Positions 24,624 through 32,967 of a stretch of 40,241 nucleotides of DNA are shown piece after piece. Origin of the DNA: Mycobacterium gordonae (lineage in GTDB: Bacteria > Actinomycetota > Actinomycetes > Mycobacteriales > Mycobacteriaceae); assembly GCF_001417955.2 (NCBI RefSeq), contig NZ_LKTM01000344.1:1-40241 (forward strand), in the 5' to 3' direction. A model generated the notes under the pieces. It was not told the origin of the DNA. It ran no database searches and saw nothing but the letters and a program-made list of their open reading frames with translations. Each line of letters begins with the position of its first letter. Positions within the stretch are counted from its first letter, which is position 1. A program made the translations under genes and the position numbers.

Positions 24624-25483
24624 CGGCGACCCGAGAGCGCATGCCCGGCACGCCACTGACGAGGCGAGCCGCCGTGCGCCCGGCTGAAGAGCCGGCTGAA
24701 ATAGCCCGCGTCGGAGATGCCGACACGTCGCGCGATTTCACCGATGGGGAGATCGGTCTCGGCCAACAACTCCCGCGCTTCGGCCATACGCCGTTCGATG
24801 ATCCACTCCTGCACCGTCCGTCCGGTACGCCGACGGACCACCGTGGTCAGGTGCCCGGGCGTCATCCCCACCTCCCCGGCCACGTCGCGCAGCGACAACG
24901 ACTCACCGAGTCGGCGGTCGATCACCGCGAACACGTCGGCCAGCAGCGGTTCGCCACTGCGGCGCAGACCGTCGACGATGTCACCGGCCAGGCGGGCCAA
25001 TTCGATCAGCAGTAGGGTCAGGTGCGCCAATGTCGCCTGTCGATAGCTTTCCCGGCGTAGCGCAAGTTCACTTTCGATGGAGTCGATCGTGCTGTCCCAC
25101 AGTGATTTACGGTCACCAGGCAGCTGCAGCCGCAACACCCCGCCGGATTCCCCGTGCAGGAACGGGAACAGCAGCGGGTGCGTCCGCCAGGCAGGCCAGG
25201 GCGAGCGCGCGTCCTCACCCAGGGCGACCGGATCGAAGAACACCGCCACCCCGTCCCCGATCGGAAAGACCTGCTTCGGATCGAGCACCTTGCCGGGAGC
25301 CGCCACGTAGACCACGCCGGCCGCGGGCACATACCAGAGCGCCGGAAAATCATGGATGTGCGGACGGCCCTCGGCGAACTCGTGGTAGCGGACCACTGAA
25401 ACGGGAGGTGTTCCGGGATCGGTCCGGTACCGGTAGACGGGCACGCCATCGCGGTGGCGGCTGAGCCGGGTGGCTTGCGTCAT
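24620..25483 (-). CDS. AraC-family transcriptional regulator
   Basis: The 287-residue protein has an N-terminal cupin-like sensing part (GRPHIHDFPALWYV) and a C-terminal double helix-turn-helix (SLRDVAGEVGMTPGHLTTVV and LPIGEIARRVGISDAGYFSR), then RAHGGSPRQWR, all typical of AraC/XylS proteins. ATG at 25483 is chosen; the frame opens 21 codons earlier, but a TATCTT ending 7 nt before this ATG indicates a leaderless start. It is divergent from the small methyltransferase at 25549 with 65 bp between, and the likely targets are itself and that gene. Confidence 0.9.
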   Translation of the reverse strand: MTQATRLSRHRDGVPVYRYRTDPGTPPVSVVRYHEFAEGRPHIHDFPALWYVPAAGVVYVAAPGKVLDPKQVFPIGDGVAVFFDPVALGEDARSPWPAWRTHPLLFPFLHGESGGVLRLQLPGDRKSLWDSTIDSIESELALRRESYRQATLAHLTLLLIELARLAGDIVDGLRRSGEPLLADVFAVIDRRLGESLSLRDVAGEVGMTPGHLTTVVRRRTGRTVQEWIIERRMAEARELLAETDLPIGEIARRVGISDAGYFSRLFSRAHGGSPRQWRAGHALSGRR

Positions 25484-25490
25484 ACTGCCA

Positions 25491-25496
25491 AAGATA
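25491..25496 (-). promoter_or_regulatory. -10 box of the AraC gene, leaderless type
   Basis: The minus strand reads TATCTT, 7 nt, then ATG at 25483. Confidence 0.5.
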
Positions 25497-25531
25497 GTCC
25501 AAGTCGAGGCAATGATCACCCAATCATGCTG

Positions 25532-25546
25532 TTGCCGAGACGGCAA
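25532..25546. promoter_or_regulatory. Dyad in the AraC/methyltransferase intergenic region
   Basis: TTGCCG-AGA-CGGCAA is a perfect 6-3-6 inverted repeat ending 2 bp before the methyltransferase ATG. A second short dyad, ATGAT-N6-ATCAT, lies at 25512-25527. Either could be a regulator site. Confidence 0.4.
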
Positions 25547-25548
25547 TT

Positions 25549-26205
25549 ATGGACGCTATGACCAAGCATCATCCAAATGACTATCTGCCTGCGACCGGTC
25601 ACCAGGCGCTCCTGCCCGCCTACGACCTCATGTCCCGCGTCATGGGATTCAACAACGTCTACCAGAAGCTGATCCGGCAGGCCGAACTTGCCGACGGACA
25701 ACGCGTGCTGGAAATCGGCTGCGGCACCGGCAATGTGATCATCCGAGCCAAGCGGTCCCGGCCCGGGATCGAGGCGGTGGGATCCGACCCCGACCCTCGG
25801 ATACTCGACCGGGCGCGGCGAAAAGCCGCTGGATTAACCGGCATTCGGTTCGACCATGGTTATGCCCAACGGTTGCCGTACGCCGACGGCGAGTTCGACC
25901 GGGTGCTGTCATCGATGATGCTGCACCATGTCGGCGACGACGCGAAGCCCGAGGTTGCCGCCGAGATTTTCCGCGTGCTGCGCCCGGGTGGGCGGTTGCA
26001 TCTCGTCGACATCGCCGGTGGCACGCACGCCCACCACGGCGTCCTGGCACGGCTGGTGAAACGCAATCCGCACTTCAGCGAGAACATCGGCGACGCGGTT
26101 CCCCGGCTGCTGAGTGAGGCCGGGTTCGAGTGCAGCGAGGTTGCCACGCAATCGCAAGGGGTGGTCGGACAACTCGCGTATTACCAGGCCGTGCGTCCGG
26201 CATAG
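25549..26205 (+). CDS. Class I SAM-dependent methyltransferase (UbiE/type 11-like)
   Basis: The 218-residue protein has SAM motif I VLEIGCGTGNVI, the acidic GSDPDPRILDRA, motif II RLPYADGEFDRVLSSMMLHHV and motif III RVLRPGGRLHLVD. This is the layout of small-molecule methyltransferases. ATG at 25549 is used; ATG 25558 is an in-frame alternative. It is divergent from an AraC regulator, and a perfect dyad sits just before the start, so it is probably induced by a signal sensed by AraC. The substrate is unknown. Confidence 0.88.
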   Translation: MDAMTKHHPNDYLPATGHQALLPAYDLMSRVMGFNNVYQKLIRQAELADGQRVLEIGCGTGNVIIRAKRSRPGIEAVGSDPDPRILDRARRKAAGLTGIRFDHGYAQRLPYADGEFDRVLSSMMLHHVGDDAKPEVAAEIFRVLRPGGRLHLVDIAGGTHAHHGVLARLVKRNPHFSENIGDAVPRLLSEAGFECSEVATQSQGVVGQLAYYQAVRPA

Positions 26206-26318
26206 GCGGGTCAGCATCTGATGTCAGAACTTTCGGTCGCGAGCAGTGCGCTTCTGCCGTGAGCGAAATGCGGCTCTGCCGAGCGGGTTTGGCGCGAATG
26301 GTTGTCGGTGGCCCTTCG

Positions 26319-26324
26319 TAAAAT
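26319..26324 (+). promoter_or_regulatory. -10 box of the 13E12 gene, leaderless type
   Basis: TAAAAT lies exactly 7 nt before the ATG at 26332. It is one base from the TATAAT consensus and settles the start. Confidence 0.6.
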
Positions 26325-26331
26325 CGTGGGT

Positions 26332-27705
26332 ATGGCATCGAGTACGCGTGAGGAGATCGTCGAGGTCTTCGACGCGTCCGACGAGATGCAGGACCGGCTG
26401 TGCGCGTTGAGCTTTGAGTCGCTGACCACCCCGGAGCTGCTGCGGGCCCTCGAGCGCGAGGAACGCCGGGAACGCCGCTCGCGGTCGGTACGTCACGCGC
26501 TGATCAACCAGCTCACAACCCAAGCCACCGAAGAAGAACTCGGCGGCAAACTCCCCGCCGCACTCGCCGACCGACTGCGCATCACCAAAGCCGACGCCAA
26601 CCGCCGCATCGCCGAAGCCGAAGACCTCGGCCAGCGACGCGCACTCACGGGCGAGCCTTTACCACCACAATTGAGCGCCACCGCTGCCGCGCAACAGGAG
26701 GGTCTGGTCGGCGACGCGCACATCAAAGTGATCCGCGACTTCATCGCCCACCTACCTGCCACCGTCGACGTGGGCACCTGGGAAGCCGCCGAAAAAGACC
26801 TCGCCGGCAAAGCGTGTGACTTCCGCCCCGACCAGGTCGCCAAATACGCCCGCGAACTGATGGCAGTGCTGCACCCGGACGGCGACTACACCGACGAGGA
26901 ATGCGCCCGCAAACGCGGCCTGATCCTGGGGCCCCAGCAGTACGACGGCATGTCGCGCATCACCGGCCTGATCACCCCCGAACTACGGGCGTTGATCGAA
27001 GCGCTGTGGGCCAAACTCGCCGCCCCCGGCGCCGCCAACCCCGAGGACGACACGCCCGTCCTCGACGGCGCACCCGATGACGACGCCGCCCGCCGCGACA
27101 CCCGCAGCCAACCCCAACGCAACCACGACGCCATGGTCACCGCCATTCGGGAGCTGTTCGCCTCCGGCGAGCTGGGCACCCACAACGGCCTACCCGTCAG
27201 CATCATCGTCACCACCAGTCTCAAAGACCTCGAGGCCGGGGCGGGACGCGCCCGCACCGCCGGGGGCACCCGGATCGCCCTGCCTGTCCTGATCCGCTGG
27301 GCCGCCAACTCCCACCATTACTTGGCCGTGTTCGACCGGGCCAAGCCGCTGGCGCTGTTTCACACCAAACGCTTGGCGAACCTGGCTCAGCGAATGATGT
27401 TGCTGGCCAAAGACGGTGGCTGCACCCGGCCGGGTTGCGACGTCCCCGGCTACCACACCCAGGTGCACCATGCCAGCGGCTGGAGGAACACCCACGTCAC
27501 CGACATCCACGACCTCACCCTCGCCTGCGGTCCGGATAACCGCCTCGCCGAAAAAGGCTGGACCACCCGCAAAAACGCCAAAGGCGACACCGAATGGCTC
27601 CCGCCCGCGCACTTGGACCACGGCCAACCGCGAATAAATACATTCCACCACCCGGAAAAACTGTTCACCCCCGACCCAAGCGAGGATGATGACGAACCCG
27701 ATTGA
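26332..27705 (+). CDS. 13E12-repeat family protein (DUF222 with C-terminal HNH motif)
   Basis: A complete 457-residue member of the 13E12 family. The N-terminus SSTREEIVEVFDA and the block EELGGKLPAALADRLRITKA match the REP13E12 proteins of M. tuberculosis. The C-terminal HNH-like part has CTRPGCDVPGY, QVHHASGW, DLTLACGPDN and AEKGWTTRKN. The function is unknown; nuclease activity is possible from the HNH motif. The in-frame GTG at 26302 is less likely because of the leaderless promoter. The gene is convergent with a broken alcohol dehydrogenase. It is a different subfamily from the partial DUF222 gene at the left edge. Confidence 0.92.
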   Translation: MASSTREEIVEVFDASDEMQDRLCALSFESLTTPELLRALEREERRERRSRSVRHALINQLTTQATEEELGGKLPAALADRLRITKADANRRIAEAEDLGQRRALTGEPLPPQLSATAAAQQEGLVGDAHIKVIRDFIAHLPATVDVGTWEAAEKDLAGKACDFRPDQVAKYARELMAVLHPDGDYTDEECARKRGLILGPQQYDGMSRITGLITPELRALIEALWAKLAAPGAANPEDDTPVLDGAPDDDAARRDTRSQPQRNHDAMVTAIRELFASGELGTHNGLPVSIIVTTSLKDLEAGAGRARTAGGTRIALPVLIRWAANSHHYLAVFDRAKPLALFHTKRLANLAQRMMLLAKDGGCTRPGCDVPGYHTQVHHASGWRNTHVTDIHDLTLACGPDNRLAEKGWTTRKNAKGDTEWLPPAHLDHGQPRINTFHHPEKLFTPDPSEDDDEPD

Positions 27706-27727
27706 CCGGGCTTGAGACGATGCATAC

Positions 27728-28331
27728 CTAGCGCTGGTCGATCGCCACCTTGACCGCGCCGCTGCGCGAACACCGCCATCTCGTCGGGCACCGAATCAGG
27801 AACCGGGAACAGCATGCTGTCGTGCGCCGGCATCAACTCCGCGGATCCGCCGGTGACATCGGCGGACACGCCGGTGTGGATGCCGGGTTCGATGTCGCCG
27901 TCGGTGAAGCTCCAGCACAGGCTGTAGTCGCCGCCGTGGCAAGCCGGACACGGCGGGTGGATGCCACGCGGCCCACAGGAGAGCCACGGGTTGAGCACCA
28001 CGCGCTGACCGACCTCGATCCCACGGGCTTCCGGCCCCAACTCGACAACATCGGCCACCACCTCGTGGCCCATTACCTGCGGGAAAGAACAGAACGCGGC
28101 CAGGGCGTTGTCGGCGTCATCCGCGCCGAAGTCCATCAGTATCTGCTTGGAGTCCGACCCGCAGATACCCGTCAACCGGGGTCGGGTGATCACCCAATCG
28201 TCATGCAGCAGAATGGGATCCGGAATCTCACGCAATGCGGTGGGAGTCCGGGCGAGGTTCTGGACAAGCGCACCCGCGTCCGCTGGAACATCACGGGGCC
28301 CGGGCGACACCCCGTAGACGAGTGCCCTCAC
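27728..28331 (-). pseudogene. Zinc alcohol dehydrogenase with a large internal deletion
   Basis: The N-terminal half of a zinc-dependent medium-chain dehydrogenase is intact: GTG 28331, catalytic-zinc region GICGSDSKQ and MGHEVV, and a structural-zinc cysteine loop (CGPRGIHPPCPACHGG). After PDEMAVF at about 27768 the homology stops. A different frame then reads SGAVKVAIDQR and a stop at 27728-27730, which looks like the C-terminal end of the same family. Some 180 codons, including the NAD-binding Rossmann domain, seem to be lost, and the deletion also shifts the frame. Left alone, the N-terminal frame runs on into the antisense of the 13E12 gene. The start overlaps the SDR stop (GTGA), so the two were an operon. 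Not functional as a dehydrogenase. Confidence 0.75.
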
Positions 28332-29098
28332 GGTTGCGCCATGCCGGCGATGAACGCGTCGAGATCGGCGTTCTTGGCATCGACCACCGCTTTGAGGTCG
28401 GGCAGGTAGTGCTCGAAACGGTCGCTGTCCATTGCCGCGATGATGCCCTCGGCAACCTCTTCCGGCGTGACCTTGGGTCCGGTGTATGCGGGCGGCTCGT
28501 TGTCGGGCTGGTCCCAGATCTCGGTGTCAACCGGACCGGGCTGGATCAATTTCACCGAGACGCCGGTGTCCGCCAGGTCGATGGCCATCGCCTCGGTCCA
28601 GCCGCACAGGGCGAACTTGCTGGCGCAGTATGCGGATTCGGTAGCAATGCCGAGCCGGCCGGCAACGCTCGACACGTTGATGATGGTGCCGGCACGCCGG
28701 GCCAGCATGCGCGGCAGCAGCGCGAGCGTCAGCCGCATCGGCGCGATGAAGTTGACTTGCATGACATTCTCCACCTCGAACGGCTTGAGCGCGGTCACAC
28801 TGCGCCGCTTGGGAATTGCGGCGTTGTTCACCAGGATGTCGATGCCGCCCATGGCGTGCCATGCCTGCAGCGCCAGCCTGCTGGCCGTGATGCCGTCGGC
28901 GAGGTCGGCGACCCACATCAGCGAGTCCGGTGAGCTGTCACGGCAGTCAGCCAGGACGTCGGCCAGCCGGTCTTCGCGGCGCGCCACCACACCCACCGTC
29001 GCGCCCCGGGCGGCCATCGCCCGAGCCAGGGCCGCACCGATTCCCGATGACGCACCCGTGATGAGGACGTGTTTGCCTTCCACCTTGCCGCTACTCAT
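28328..29098 (-). CDS. Short-chain dehydrogenase/reductase
   Basis: A classical SDR of 256 residues. Cofactor motif TGASSGIGAALA, NNAAIP, and the catalytic Ser-Tyr-Lys set SSVAGRLG with YCASK are all present. ATG at 29098 (M-SSGKVEGKHVLITG) is the natural start; the longer frame upstream lacks family sequence. The stop overlaps the start of the deleted alcohol dehydrogenase. It probably oxidises or reduces a lipid or alcohol, substrate unknown. It looks intact, although its operon partner is dead. Confidence 0.9.
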   Translation of the reverse strand: MSSGKVEGKHVLITGASSGIGAALARAMAARGATVGVVARREDRLADVLADCRDSSPDSLMWVADLADGITASRLALQAWHAMGGIDILVNNAAIPKRRSVTALKPFEVENVMQVNFIAPMRLTLALLPRMLARRAGTIINVSSVAGRLGIATESAYCASKFALCGWTEAMAIDLADTGVSVKLIQPGPVDTEIWDQPDNEPPAYTGPKVTPEEVAEGIIAAMDSDRFEHYLPDLKAVVDAKNADLDAFIAGMAQP

Positions 29099-29222
29099 CG
29101 CTTCAGCGTGCCCTACCCAGACTGCCGACCGGAACCTATTCGGGCCAATTTGCGGGGGCGGAAATGCGGCGGGCGGGCCGAACGTTGTATAGACGACACT
29201 AACCGCGACAGATAGGACGCGC

Positions 29223-30134
29223 ATGCCACGCGCTCACGACGACAACTGGGATCTCGCGTCGAGTGTCGGCGCCACCGCGACCATGGTCGCGGCCGGCCGC
29301 GCGATGGTGACCAAGGCTCCCGACGGCCTGATCAAAGACCCCTTCGCCGAACCGCTGGTGCGGGCGGTCGGTGTGGACTTCTTCACCAAGATGCTGGACG
29401 GGGAGCTGGAAACCGAGGCGCTCGAGGACTTCAAGCCTGAGCGGGTACAGGCGATGATCGGCGGAATGGGAGTGCGCACCAGGTACTTTGACGAATACTT
29501 CAGCGCCGCGACCGAATCCGGTATCAGGCAGGTGGTGATCCTGGCGTCCGGATTGGACGCGCGTGCCTACCGGCTGCCCTGGCTCGACGGGACGGTCGTC
29601 TACGAGATCGACCAACCCCAGGTCATCGAGTTCAAGACAACCGCCCTCGCCGACATCGGGGCCGAACCGACCGCCACACGGCGCACCGTGGCCATCGACC
29701 TGCGCGGCGACTGGCCCTCCGCACTCAGGCAGGCCGGCCTGGACCCGTCACAGCCGACGGCGTGGCTCGCCGAAGGGCTGCTGATCTACCTGCCCCCGGA
29801 AGCTCAAGACCGGTTGTTCGACAACATCACTGCGCTCAGCGCCCCAGGCAGCACCGTCGCGACCGAATTCGTGCCCGGCATAGTCGATTTCGACGCGGAA
29901 AAGGTCCGTGAAATGTCCGGCCGGTTCCGCAACCACGGGTTGGACATCGACATGGCCTCGCTGGTGTACTCCGGGTCGCGCACCCATGTCGTCGACTATC
30001 TGCGCGACAAGGGCTGGCAGGCCGACGGGGTGACGCGGACCGAGCTGTTCAAGCAACACGGTCTACAGCTTCCCGCCCCCGGCGATGACGACCCGCTCGG
30101 CGAGATCATCTTCATCAGCGCGACGCTGACCTAG
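29223..30134 (+). CDS. TIGR00027/PF04072 SAM-dependent methyltransferase (Rv0725c/Rv0726c-like)
   Basis: The third copy of the family in the window, 303 residues. It has WDLASSVGATATMVAAGRA, GVRTRYFDEYF, LASGLDARAYRL, YEIDQPQVIEFK and WLAEGLLIYLPP. ATG at 29223 has AGGA 6-9 bp upstream. Its place next to sppA matches Rv0725c/Rv0726c. It differs from the tandem pair near secY by a short insertion/deletion pattern, so the copies are old. It is convergent with sppA. The substrate is unknown. Confidence 0.9.
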   Translation: MPRAHDDNWDLASSVGATATMVAAGRAMVTKAPDGLIKDPFAEPLVRAVGVDFFTKMLDGELETEALEDFKPERVQAMIGGMGVRTRYFDEYFSAATESGIRQVVILASGLDARAYRLPWLDGTVVYEIDQPQVIEFKTTALADIGAEPTATRRTVAIDLRGDWPSALRQAGLDPSQPTAWLAEGLLIYLPPEAQDRLFDNITALSAPGSTVATEFVPGIVDFDAEKVREMSGRFRNHGLDIDMASLVYSGSRTHVVDYLRDKGWQADGVTRTELFKQHGLQLPAPGDDDPLGEIIFISATLT

Positions 30135-30181
30135 CGGCGATCGCCATCGAACGTAGCCGGGTCGCCGCCATCTGGCCAGCC

Positions 30182-31975
30182 TCAGAAGCGCGACTGACCT
30201 GCCCACAGCACGCGGGCACCACTCAGCGTCTGCTCGACGTTGTCGACGATCCCGGCCACCGAGCGGGTGAGCAGCGCACCGACGGCCTCGGGCAACGAGG
30301 CCGCGCCGGGCTGTGACGACGCCCGCGGGCGCAGCATGTCCAGCAACGACGATCCCGGATAGCTCAGCACCCGAACCTCGGTGTCCGGGTCCAGCCCGGC
30401 CAGTACCTTCGCGCGGCGCACCGCGGTGCGGAAGCCACCGAGCTCATCGACCAGCCCTCGCTCCAGCGCGTCGGCGCCCGTCCAAACCCGGCCGCGTGCA
30501 ACGGTATCCACGTCTTTGGTGGTCAGGTTGCGGCCGTCTGCGACGCGCTGCACGAAGTCGGTGTAGAACAGGTCGGCGTCGGCCTCCTGCCGGGCCTGCT
30601 GCTCCGGAGTGAACGGGGCGTCTATCGACCAGGCATCGGCATTCGCGTTGGTGCGCACCGTGTCCGAGCCCACCCCCAACCGGTCCTTGAGGTCGCGCAC
30701 CACCAACTTCCCGGTGATGACACCGATCGAGCCGGTGATCGTTCCGGGGTTGGCGACTATCGCGTCGGCGGCCATCGAGACGTAGTACCCGCCGGACGCG
30801 GCGACCGAGCCCATCGACGCCACCACCGGCTTGCCGCGTTCGCGGGCTCGTTTCACCTCGCGCCAAATGGTTTCCGATGCGGTCACCGAACCACCGGGAC
30901 TGTCCACGCGGACCACGATCGCCGACACCGAATCGTCGGCCGCCACCTCGCGTAGCGCCGCCGCGATGGTGTCGCCGCCGGCGTTCGACGGGCCGAAAGG
31001 CACGCCCTGCGGCCCGCCCCGACCGTTGACGATCGCGCCTTCGACGGTGACCACGGCGATGGTGGGCCTGGCGCGCCGCCCCGGGATGGGGGGCACCGGC
31101 GGCGTCAGACGCGACCGGGCCGAACCCGCGTAGCGCGCCAGGTACATCCGCGGCGGCTTCTCCTCGGCGTCGGCGTCATCGTCTTGCGAACCCGTTGTCC
31201 CGCCGGCCAATTCCGCCATGCGGGCGTAGGCCTCGTCGCGGAATCCGATGTGGTCGACCAGCCCCGAGGCCAGGGCGTCGTCGCGCATCAGCGGAGCGCG
31301 ATCGGCCATCGCGTCCAAGTCCTCGACAGTGATCTTGCGCGACTCGGCCACCGCCTGCCATACCTGGCTCTGCAGGCTCTCCAGCATGCGGGTGACCGCT
31401 TCGCGGTGCGCGTCGGTGAAGCCGTCTTCGGTGAAAAGGTTTGCCGCAGACTTGTATTCACCTCGGGCTACGAACTGCGCCTCGATACCCGCCTTGTCCA
31501 GCGCATCCCGCAGAAACATCGCGTTGGCCGCGAAGCCGATCAGCCCGACACCACCGGAAGGCTGCATCCAGATCTCCCGGAACGCGGAAGCCACGTAGTA
31601 CGACAGCGTGCCCGGGTAGGTCTCCGCCCACGCCACGGACGGCTTGACGGCGCTGAACGCGGCGATGGCTTCCCGCAGCTCCTGGACCGCCCCGATCGGC
31701 GACGGCGGCAGCTGCACACGCGCGATCAGCCCCGCTACCCGCGGGTCCTCGGCGGCACGGTGGATGGCGGCGACCGTCTCGCGCAGCGACATCTGACGCC
31801 CACCGCCGGTGATGATGGTTAACGGGTCGAAGCCGGTGGTCTCCGGTGGCGCGCTCTGCAGGTTCAACTCCAGTACGCAACCGTTCGGCACGCCGTGGTG
31901 CCGAGCGGTGTCGACCCGGTCGACAAGGGCACGGACTTCGTTGACTCCGGGCAGTGAGGGCATAAACGCGAACAT
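30182..31975 (-). CDS. sppA: Signal peptide peptidase SppA (protease IV)
   Basis: A membrane-associated serine protease that clips cleaved signal peptides, built on the S49 fold with a Ser/Lys dyad. The 597 residues form two tandem S49 halves like E. coli SppA. The likely general-base Lys is K175 (RGEYKSAANL) in the N-terminal half, and the nucleophile Ser is S394 (VAASGGYYVS) in the C-terminal half. Start M-FAFMPSLPG matches M. tuberculosis Rv0724. TAGGCT ends 7 nt before this ATG, so the transcript is probably leaderless. It is divergent from the luciferase-like gene, 49 bp away. Confidence 0.92.
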   Translation of the reverse strand: MFAFMPSLPGVNEVRALVDRVDTARHHGVPNGCVLELNLQSAPPETTGFDPLTIITGGGRQMSLRETVAAIHRAAEDPRVAGLIARVQLPPSPIGAVQELREAIAAFSAVKPSVAWAETYPGTLSYYVASAFREIWMQPSGGVGLIGFAANAMFLRDALDKAGIEAQFVARGEYKSAANLFTEDGFTDAHREAVTRMLESLQSQVWQAVAESRKITVEDLDAMADRAPLMRDDALASGLVDHIGFRDEAYARMAELAGGTTGSQDDDADAEEKPPRMYLARYAGSARSRLTPPVPPIPGRRARPTIAVVTVEGAIVNGRGGPQGVPFGPSNAGGDTIAAALREVAADDSVSAIVVRVDSPGGSVTASETIWREVKRARERGKPVVASMGSVAASGGYYVSMAADAIVANPGTITGSIGVITGKLVVRDLKDRLGVGSDTVRTNANADAWSIDAPFTPEQQARQEADADLFYTDFVQRVADGRNLTTKDVDTVARGRVWTGADALERGLVDELGGFRTAVRRAKVLAGLDPDTEVRVLSYPGSSLLDMLRPRASSQPGAASLPEAVGALLTRSVAGIVDNVEQTLSGARVLWAGQSRF

Positions 31976-31982
31976 CTTAGAT

Positions 31983-31988
31983 AGCCTA
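31983..31988 (-). promoter_or_regulatory. -10 box of sppA, leaderless type
   Basis: The minus strand reads TAGGCT, 7 nt, then ATG at 31975. No good -35 is seen at the expected place (32006-32011). Confidence 0.5.
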
Positions 31989-32011
31989 CCGACCGGCCCC
32001 GATCCGGCCCG

Positions 32012-32017
32012 TACGGT
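32012..32017 (+). promoter_or_regulatory. -10 box of the luciferase-like gene, leaderless type
   Basis: TACGGT, 7 nt, then GTG at 32025. It mirrors the sppA box across a centre at about 32000. Confidence 0.5.
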
Positions 32018-32024
32018 GGAGCCC

Positions 32025-32951
32025 GTGAGGTATTCGATAGCCATCCCCCAACTCATTTCGGGCGACTTCGACGCAGACGGGCTGCGTTCCTATCTCGCCC
32101 GGGCGGAGCAACTCGGGTTTGAGGGCGGCTGGGTCCTCGAGCAGATCATCGGGGACGCACCCCTGCTGGCCCCGCTGGAGTTGCTCGCCTACGCGGCGGC
32201 CTGCACGCAGCGGCTGCGCCTGGGAGTCGCCGTTCTCGTCACGTCACTGCATGATCCGTTGCAACTGGCCTCGGCGATCACCGCCGTCGACCGCCTCAGC
32301 CACGGCCGGCTCGACATCGGTATCGCCCCCGGCGGTGGCCGTCGCCGTTTCGCCGCTTTCGGCGTGGAGCAGGACAGTTTCATCAGCTACTTCACCGAAG
32401 GCCTGCAGTTGATGAAGGCCGCGTGGTCCGACGAGCCCCGGGTGACGTTTCACGGCAGGTTCCGCGATGTCGACGACCTGCCCATCGCGCCCAAGCCTGC
32501 GCAGCGGCCGCATCCCCCGATCTGGTTCGGCGGCCAGGCGCCCAAGGCCCTGGCCCGGGCGGTGCGGCACGGCGACGCCTTTCTCGGCGCGGGTTCTTCC
32601 ACGACGGCGGACTTCGCCAAGGCAGTGGAGATCGTGCGGCGCGAACTCGCCGAACAACAAAAGGACCCGGCGACCTTCACCATCGGCAAACGCGTGTATC
32701 TGATGATCGACGACGACGCCGAGCGGGCCCGCGAACGCGTGCTCGCCGGGCTGCGTCGCATCTACGGCGGCATGGCCGGCATCGACGCCGTTCCGGTTTA
32801 CGGCACACCCAAAGACGTGATCCGCGGCCTGCGCGAGGTGATGTACGCGGGGGCGCAGATGCTGCTGTTCAACCCCGTCGGACAGAACGCGGCGGAAGAC
32901 CGTGAGCAGATGGAACGCCTTGCCGCAGAAGTGATCCCGCGGCTGAGTTAG
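32025..32951 (+). CDS. Luciferase-like monooxygenase (LLM class flavin or F420-dependent oxidoreductase)
   Basis: The 308-residue protein has a TIM-barrel luciferase-like pattern: SIAIPQLISGDFDADGL, GVAVLVTSLHDPLQLA, LDIGIAPGGGRRRF, and RPHPPIWFGGQAPKALARA. Mycobacteria have many of these, using either FMN or F420. The start is GTG 32025 because TACGGT ends 7 nt before it. It lies between sppA and rplO, which are close neighbours in M. tuberculosis, so it is an insertion in the conserved order here. Its stop is 16 bp from the convergent rplO stop. Confidence 0.87.
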   Translation: MRYSIAIPQLISGDFDADGLRSYLARAEQLGFEGGWVLEQIIGDAPLLAPLELLAYAAACTQRLRLGVAVLVTSLHDPLQLASAITAVDRLSHGRLDIGIAPGGGRRRFAAFGVEQDSFISYFTEGLQLMKAAWSDEPRVTFHGRFRDVDDLPIAPKPAQRPHPPIWFGGQAPKALARAVRHGDAFLGAGSSTTADFAKAVEIVRRELAEQQKDPATFTIGKRVYLMIDDDAERARERVLAGLRRIYGGMAGIDAVPVYGTPKDVIRGLREVMYAGAQMLLFNPVGQNAAEDREQMERLAAEVIPRLS

Positions 32952-32967
32952 CTTGCGCGAGCAGATA

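Noticed and set aside
30136..30145. GGCGATCGCC as a terminator between a methyltransferase and sppA
   Set aside because: It is a self-complementary 10-mer without a loop or a U run, so it is not a usual terminator.
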